Origin: Chloroflexota bacterium
Lineage (GTDB): Bacteria; Chloroflexota; Dehalococcoidia; Lucifugimonadales; UBA3495
Assembly: GCA_022561675.1 (NCBI GenBank)
Contig: JADFQT010000083.1
Span: 1-9,284, forward strand
Direction of reading: 5' to 3'
DNA: 9,284 bases
Shown: positions 5,524-9,284 of the stretch, piece by piece
Numbering within the stretch: position 1 is the first letter of the stretch
Layout: each line of letters opens with the position of its first letter
Notes under the pieces: generated by a model
What the model saw: the letters and a program-made list of their open reading frames with translations, nothing else
Told to the model about the DNA's origin: nothing
Database searches by the model: none
Program-made: the position numbers and the translations under genes

Positions 5524-6834
5524 CTACTCCTCCAAATGACGTAAGACCGGGCGCCATAGCCCAAGCCACAAGGCAACAAAGAGACTCAGGGCTGCACCAC
5601 CTGTTATGGCAACGGGCCAGGATATAACATTGGCCGCCACGACAAGGGGCAGTGCACCAAGATAATGAACCGCTGGGGCGAGTTGAAATACGCTCAAAAC
5701 CCGGCCCCGTAACTCCGAGGGCACGTTAAGCTGAATCAGTGTGGTCGCCAATGGGGTGAAAAACCCGAAACTCGTCGCTCCCACGAACAATAATATTATC
5801 CAGGATGCCCAGAACCAGGGCGACCAGGCGAACATAGTCAGGACCACAGAAAGAAGCAGCACTGATACCAAGAGCAGTCGCGCCTTGCGTCGGAAGTCCC
5901 CCAGCGAGGCTAGTATCAGATTTCCGAGCAATGATCCCAGGCCCGCCGCCAGCAACAGCAAACCGGTCCCACCCGCTCCTATCTCCAGCACTTCTTTGGT
6001 AAAGGCGGGCATGACATGACGGTACGACGCAGCGAAGAAGGCGAAAGCCACCGTCATCCCTATGACGGTATACAGGATCGGAGTTGATCGGATGCATTGC
6101 AGTCCTGCCCGCAGGTCTTCCAGGAGAGTAGCCTTCCTGGCAGCGGATCGAGGTGGCAAACCTCTGATCAATGACAGGAATACGATCCCTGACAAATAAA
6201 GCCCCCCATTAACCATTAGCGTCGGACCTATCCCCGCGAGTTCGATAATCCCTCCGGCTACTGCCGGTCCTATGATTTGGCCGGTCTGGTTAACCATGGC
6301 ATGTAACGAGACAGCGTTCATCATGTCATCTCGCTTCACCAGGTCCGCTACTATGGCCATGCGAGCGGGCCCGTTCAGCGCTTGAACCGTTCCTAGGAGG
6401 GACACGACGGCGTAAACCTGCCAGATCTCCAACAGATCAGTGATTCTTAGGATGGCAAGGGCGAATATCAGGACTGACACGTATAGACGGGTAGAAATCA
6501 ACAGCTTTAGACGGTTGGCACGGTCGGCGATGATCCCGCCCAACATCGCGAAGAGCAGGTTAGGCAGACCGAAGGCAAAGATTACCAATCCCAGCTGGTA
6601 GGAAGAACTAGTGATATCCAACACTAGCCAGCCCAGGATCAGAAACTGCATTCCTTGGGCCATGGCCTGGGTGGCGCCGTTCAACCAGAACCAGCGGTAG
6701 TTCCTATAACGAAGAGCGTTGAATGCCTGGAGGTTGTGCATCGCCGCCGCCATCTTTGGTGCCAACCAGGGGATGCCGCCAAGGGTCATCAGGAGAAAGC
6801 CGGAGGCCAGGATCAGTAGGCCGGCGAATGTCAT
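5524..6834 (-). CDS. Major facilitator superfamily exporter (MFS_3 / EntS-like group)
   Basis: The protein (436 residues from ATG 6834) has about twelve membrane helices. The family core starts at FNALRYRNYRWFW (38-50). The MFS motif A loop between helices 2 and 3 is GGIIADRANR (99-108). NGPARMAIVADLVKRDDMMNAVSL (154-177) and VPSELRGRVLSVFQL (371-385) are hallmark blocks of the EntS-like drug or siderophore exporters, which use the proton gradient to expel small molecules. A substrate cannot be assigned. The first 31 residues form an extra hydrophobic segment (MTFAGLLILASGFLLM) not usual in the family. Starts at ATG 6753 or 6741 would give the normal N-terminus, but neither has a clear ribosome binding site; 6834 has only a distant AAAGG. 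It lies 161 bp after the Rid gene on the same strand. Confidence 0.88.
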   Translation of the reverse strand: MTFAGLLILASGFLLMTLGGIPWLAPKMAAAMHNLQAFNALRYRNYRWFWLNGATQAMAQGMQFLILGWLVLDITSSSYQLGLVIFAFGLPNLLFAMLGGIIADRANRLKLLISTRLYVSVLIFALAILRITDLLEIWQVYAVVSLLGTVQALNGPARMAIVADLVKRDDMMNAVSLHAMVNQTGQIIGPAVAGGIIELAGIGPTLMVNGGLYLSGIVFLSLIRGLPPRSAARKATLLEDLRAGLQCIRSTPILYTVIGMTVAFAFFAASYRHVMPAFTKEVLEIGAGGTGLLLLAAGLGSLLGNLILASLGDFRRKARLLLVSVLLLSVVLTMFAWSPWFWASWIILLFVGATSFGFFTPLATTLIQLNVPSELRGRVLSVFQLAPAVHYLGALPLVVAANVISWPVAITGGAALSLFVALWLGLWRPVLRHLEE

Positions 6835-6936
6835 GACGCGGGCGCCTTTATGAACAGACCTGCTTCAACGGCACAGCGTGTAAGGGCACCTAACCGAGGA
6901 CAATACGCGTACGTCTTGAAGCGTTCCGAACTGCTC

Positions 6937-6964
6937 GGGCACCAGAGAAGATCTTCGGGTACCC
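6937..6964. repeat. Imperfect dyad with internal palindrome between Rid and MFS genes
   Basis: GGGCACC and GGTACCC (six of seven pairs) flank the 10-bp palindrome GAAGATCTTC at 6947-6956. It begins 32 bases after the Rid stop and lies roughly 100 bases before the MFS start. No T run follows on the minus strand. It could be an operator for the MFS gene or a weak terminator. Confidence 0.3.
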
Positions 6965-6995
6965 ATAACGGTCCTCCCGCCTTTATCCGAGAGAG

Positions 6996-7382
6996 CTAGT
7001 CCACCACCGCGATGGCCTCAATTTCCATCAGGTAATCGGGGCTGGCTAGTTGGGACACTACCAGCAGCGTGCTGGTCGGAGGATTTGTTGGGAACAATTC
7101 GGCACGCACCTGTCGGGCCGCTACGGAGTGTGAGATATCAGTCACATAAGTGGTGGTTTTAACAATATTTTCTAGGTCGCCACCCGCCGACTTAACCGCA
7201 GCTTCCAGGTTCTGCCATATTTGCCGGGCTTGTGCCGCGGCATCACCTTTGCTGACCACATTCCCGTCAACCGTTATTCCAACTTGGCCAGCAATATAAA
7301 CGGTGTTGCCTACCTTGACGACTTGAGAATAGCCCCGGGTTGGCGGCAACGTTTCGGGGCTGAAGTATTCTTGGCGAGGCAT
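6996..7382 (-). CDS. Rid-family (RidA/YjgF/UK114-like) protein lacking the deaminase arginine
   Basis: The 128-residue length and content match the Rid fold: GYSQVVKVGNTVYIAGQVG at 17-35, the QARQIWQNLEAAVKSAGG helix at 51-68, the DLENIVKTTTYVTD segment at 69-82, VRAELFP at 92-98, and the closing EIEAIAVVD at 120-128. Canonical RidA enzymes hydrolyse 2-aminoacrylate and related imines using an arginine in the PAR motif (R105 in E. coli). Here the corresponding residues are P102-T103-S104, so the arginine is a serine. The protein therefore probably belongs to a Rid subgroup without imine deaminase activity, and its ligand is unknown. These proteins form trimers with the ligand pocket between subunits. 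ATG 7382 is supported by AGGAG five bases upstream. The next gene, MFS, follows on the same strand. Confidence 0.9.
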   Translation of the reverse strand: MPRQEYFSPETLPPTRGYSQVVKVGNTVYIAGQVGITVDGNVVSKGDAAAQARQIWQNLEAAVKSAGGDLENIVKTTTYVTDISHSVAARQVRAELFPTNPPTSTLLVVSQLASPDYLMEIEAIAVVD

Positions 7383-7471
7383 ATTTGCTCCTAGAACTCA
7401 ACATGACCGAGTAGGTCAAGGTTTCGTTCCACTTCGATTTAGACCACATTGGCTTACCAGGCGATTTCAGT

Positions 7472-7609
7472 TCAGGTGGTGCCGCGAAGTGTGGCCGGTG
7501 CCACAATTTTGCTCATGGAGCCATTGCTTACGTCATAGACTAACCCCGACACGACTGATTGGTCTGGGGCTCCAGGGTTAGCTCGGAGTCGCTCGATGTC
7601 GTCAACCAT
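7472..7609 (-). pseudogene. Beta-carbonic anhydrase C-terminal remnant
   Basis: A 45-codon frame from ATG 7609 to TGA 7472-7474 reads MVDDIERLRANPGAP and then VVSGLVYDVSNGSM. This fits the end of beta-class carbonic anhydrases, where a helix with the pattern V..DV..LR..P is followed by the strand G-(L/F)-(V/I)-YDV-.TG. The zinc-binding Cys/His motifs lie in the N-terminal two thirds of that family and are absent. Four more residues (AETR) may belong before the ATG, then an in-frame TAG stands at 7619-7621. No GGAGG-type site precedes the ATG at useful distance. The remnant lies between the NIPSNAP and Rid genes on the same strand. It is most likely a relic of a deleted gene; a short independent peptide is less likely. 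Confidence 0.55.
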
Positions 7610-7697
7610 CCTCGTTTCTGCCTAGTGAAGAGGCCGCGCGGGCGACCGCGTCTTCACGCACCAGGTCGAGCAACCAGCGAAAGGAATCTGGGACCGG

Positions 7698-8309
7698 CTA
7701 ATGCATAGGGGAGAAGCTGGCCGGCACCATGATCTTGTTCTCCTGGCGGACCCGGCCCGGTGCTCCAGAGGGCCAGCCTTCGATCTTTTTCGCCCGTATC
7801 TCGGCCCGGTGGTTCAGGTCTTTGTAGGGCCAGATGTGCATCCACCGGTTCAGACCGCCGAACTCAGTCCACATGCCCGCCGCCAGGGGCGAGTGCTTCT
7901 CCCGCTCGGGTAGGGACGCCTCCCAGCGCTTGAGCAACTCCGGGATGGAGCCAGGCTCGTAGGTGTAGGTCCGCATCTCGTAGATGCCGCCCAGGGCCTG
8001 GTCGCCGCCCATGGGCTTCATGAAAGGGGCGGGGTTCCAGATCTCTGAGTTCATGTTCAGGATGTTGCCCGGTGTGATCTTGGGCGGCCAATTGGGGTCC
8101 TTTCCGGCTGCCGCGCGGACGCTGTCACGCTCTTCCAGGTTTTCGTAGCCCCAGACGTGGATGATCTGGTTCAAGGGGCCGATCTCAGTGTGCCAGAATG
8201 CGGCGATTGGCCCATATTTCTCGCGATGAGGCAGAGCCTCGGCGAAGGCTTCTTCCGCCTGGGGAATGGCTCCGGGCTTCAAATCATAGGTGCGTACTTC
8301 GTAGATCAT
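7698..8309 (-). CDS. Tandem two-domain NIPSNAP protein
   Basis: The 203-residue protein is built of two NIPSNAP domains, a ferredoxin-like alpha/beta barrel fold. The first (1-95) begins MIYEVRTYDLKPG and contains FWHTEIGPLNQIIHVWGYENLEER at 38-61. The second (109-200) repeats the plan with IYEMRTYTYEPG at 109-120 and MWTEFGGLNRWMHIWPYKDLNHR at 146-168. The repeats show an internal duplication. Bacterial members often stand beside catabolic or dehalogenase genes, but no general reaction is established. ATG 8309 has GGAG six bases upstream. After the TAG stop the same frame stays open for 31 more codons with high third-position GC, to TGA 7602-7604, so the C-terminus may once have been longer. 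The gene looks more GC-rich than the AT-rich region directly before it. Confidence 0.87.
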   Translation of the reverse strand: MIYEVRTYDLKPGAIPQAEEAFAEALPHREKYGPIAAFWHTEIGPLNQIIHVWGYENLEERDSVRAAAGKDPNWPPKITPGNILNMNSEIWNPAPFMKPMGGDQALGGIYEMRTYTYEPGSIPELLKRWEASLPEREKHSPLAAGMWTEFGGLNRWMHIWPYKDLNHRAEIRAKKIEGWPSGAPGRVRQENKIMVPASFSPMH

Positions 8310-8499
8310 CTCGCTCTCCGTAAAAAGATTTGCCTGTCTCCTGAGTGGCTATCATATCCTACCCAGCTTCCCAGCCGCCAGTGTATCGAATACGGGCCAT
8401 ATTACCGCTTAAGTGAAGATATCGTTAAATACCGGTTTAACCTAGAGACCGGCCAATTAACTTGAGGACGGACGTAACCAACACCGTTGGGAGGATGAT
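8310..8499. other. AT-rich upstream region of the NIPSNAP gene
   Basis: This stretch contains the dyad at 8424-8441, several AT-rich hexamers, and a TATGAT on the minus strand near 8350 without a fitting -35 box. It probably carries the NIPSNAP promoter, but I cannot place it. No gene is visible apart from the start of the small + frame at 8500. Confidence 0.4.
8424..8441. promoter_or_regulatory. Inverted repeat, candidate operator upstream of the NIPSNAP gene
   Basis: GTTAAA TACCGG TTTAAC is a perfect 6-bp inverted repeat with a six-base spacer, 115 bases before the NIPSNAP start (minus strand) and about 60 bases before the small + frame at 8500. The size and spacing suit a dimeric helix-turn-helix regulator. 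No such regulator is in the window. Confidence 0.35.
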
Positions 8500-8604
8500 A
8501 TGGCTAAAATTATAGTTGGTACTCATGAACGCGCAAATACGCTGGCAACGAATCCCTCTCGTTCCTTGAGGGCCTGCACGGCACCCAGAACCGGATGGTT
8601 ATAA
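8500..8604 (+). CDS. Unrecognised small ORF, possibly frameshifted start of a longer frame
   Basis: ATG 8500 is preceded by GGGAGG with five bases spacing, a good ribosome binding site. It encodes 34 residues beginning MAKIIVGTHERANTLA, a strand-like start, before TAA 8602-8604. A different plus frame is open from 8529 to TGA 8724-8726 with high third-position GC (peptide containing NESLSFLEGLHG and MVIKAAGMQPF). A one-step frame change in the 8530-8550 region would join them into about 75 residues. I recognise no family. The region is antisense to the tail of the Cys/His protein gene, so at most one of the two is likely to be genuine there. Confidence 0.25.
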   Translation: MAKIIVGTHERANTLATNPSRSLRACTAPRTGWL

Positions 8605-8949
8605 AGGCAGCAGGCATGCAGCCATTCCCATTGGCCGGTTGGATGCCGCCCAATCTAATTCAGCTGAAAGGCGCGAACCGAAGGATCCTCGGGATGAAAC
8701 AAAAGGCGACAGCCTCACGCCACTGAGTTGGGGTGGGACAGGCTCCCATTCCGGAGAGTCCTCCTCCTCCTCAATGTCGCGGAAGGGATCAAGCCTGGGT
8801 CCAGCATGTCCACTGTGATAAGCACAGAAGTGCCTGTCCACTATCGTTGGTTTCTTGCATCGGTGATGCGTACCCTTCACCTTTGCTTCGCATTGCCGGT
8901 CTGGGTCTACTGGGTATCCATGGTCTAGTGTTTTGATTATCTTCACCAC
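8599..8949 (-). CDS. Small Cys/His (zinc-binding type) protein with acidic linker
   Basis: The frame encodes 116 residues from GTG 8949. The N-terminal half holds C20, C31, C42 and H45 in the spacing C-x10-C-x10-C-x2-H, with basic residues around it (KVKGTHHRCKK) and the ending HFCAYH. This looks like the small zinc-ribbon-like modules of the type C.A.T..G..C......YC..H found in phage and bacterial proteins of unknown role. An acidic run EEEED at 60-64 and a Pro/Ser-rich tail follow. The tail beyond about residue 75 has low third-position GC and is antisense to an open plus frame, so the genuine end is uncertain. The start has no clear ribosome binding site. It lies 18 bases after the hydrolase stop and in the same frame, so translational coupling from that gene is plausible. 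Confidence 0.5.
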   Translation of the reverse strand: MVKIIKTLDHGYPVDPDRQCEAKVKGTHHRCKKPTIVDRHFCAYHSGHAGPRLDPFRDIEEEEDSPEWEPVPPQLSGVRLSPFVSSRGSFGSRLSAELDWAASNRPMGMAACLLPL

Positions 8950-8967
8950 GGTTAGTATTCGGAATAC

Positions 8968-9284
8968 CTAAACTTTGACGGGTTCGTGCTTCTTGAGGAA
9001 ACGCCTTGCGTGCTCTACGACTTCGTCGATGTGCGACTGCGAATCTTTCCAGGGATAAATGGTCACCTCGGCGTTCGGGGCGAGGCTAGCGACCTCCATC
9101 GCGACCTTGTATGGGTGCGCGGGTACGTCGTCGGGCGCTATCAGCAGTGGCGTCTGGATCGAACGCACGAAATCCCGTGAAACGGTGAAAACGAAGTCGG
9201 CGCGGTCGGTGTACATGCTGGTGAGGAAATCATGGACCATGTCCATCGTGATTTCAGGGCGGTTCTCGCATAAGGGCGGCCCCC
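8968..9284 (-). CDS. Alpha/beta hydrolase, C-terminal part (5' end beyond the window)
   Basis: The minus-strand frame is open from the right window edge to TAG 8968-8970, giving about 105 C-terminal residues. The start lies outside; the methionine at 9246 is internal, because the frame continues upstream with family-like PPLCENRPEIT. The segment QTPLLIAPDDVPAHP (codons around 9120-9156) fits the strand carrying the acidic member of the catalytic triad. SHIDEVVEHARRFL supplies a plausible catalytic histidine (CAC, 9031-9033). The nucleophile elbow would be upstream. Related proteins are annotated as alpha/beta hydrolases of unknown substrate, common in Actinobacteria and Chloroflexota. It is followed after 18 bases by the Cys/His protein gene in the same frame. 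Confidence 0.8.
   Translation of the reverse strand, partial: GPPLCENRPEITMDMVHDFLTSMYTDRADFVFTVSRDFVRSIQTPLLIAPDDVPAHPYKVAMEVASLAPNAEVTIYPWKDSQSHIDEVVEHARRFLKKHEPVKV

Noticed and set aside
1..9284. A CRISPR array, toxin-antitoxin pair, transposase or defence operon
   Set aside because: No regularly spaced repeats, transposase motifs, integrase or recognised defence domains were seen on either strand.

Overview
The window looks like a bacterial chromosome segment of moderate to high GC. The protein repertoire (a 4,5-dihydroxyphthalate decarboxylase-like protein without a signal peptide, a two-domain NIPSNAP protein, a Rid-family protein ending in a PPTSTLL / EIEAIAVV pattern, and an alpha/beta hydrolase with an APDDVPAHP motif) reminds me of Chloroflexota, in particular Dehalococcoidia/SAR202-type or soil Chloroflexi genomes. 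That is an inference from protein style. No rRNA, tRNA, CRISPR array or insertion sequence is visible.

Layout. Positions 1-128 may hold the last codons of a gene entering from the left (weak). A decarboxylase/substrate-binding-fold protein lies at 369-1370 (+). It converges on a SAM-dependent O-methyltransferase at 1584-2603 (-). The methyltransferase has a good sigma70-type promoter at 2772-2800, with an 8-bp perfect inverted repeat just behind its -35 box. After a leader region with strong RNA hairpins comes a UbiB/ABC1-type atypical kinase at 3252-4931 (+). From 4983 to the right edge everything recognisable is on the minus strand. In transcription order from the right edge these are an alpha/beta hydrolase (cut by the window edge), a small Cys/His (zinc-type) protein, a double NIPSNAP protein, a beta-carbonic anhydrase C-terminal remnant, a Rid-family protein, an MFS exporter, and a HAD phosphatase-like gene that has lost its C-terminal half where it meets the kinase gene.

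How the genes fit together. The decarboxylase-like protein, O-methyltransferase, hydrolase, Rid and NIPSNAP proteins are of the kind found in small-molecule catabolism or detoxification islands, and the MFS protein could export a product. No pathway can be assigned, because the genes sit in several transcription units separated by 150-650 bp. The spacing looks more like an accessory patchwork than one operon.

The most noteworthy observations are the two gene relics on the same strand (HAD and carbonic anhydrase), the promoter-operator arrangement before the methyltransferase, the hairpin/terminator-like leader in front of the kinase, the small Cys/His protein next to the hydrolase, and a Rid protein lacking the arginine needed for imine deamination. 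I did not find clear evidence of a new defence or mobile system.
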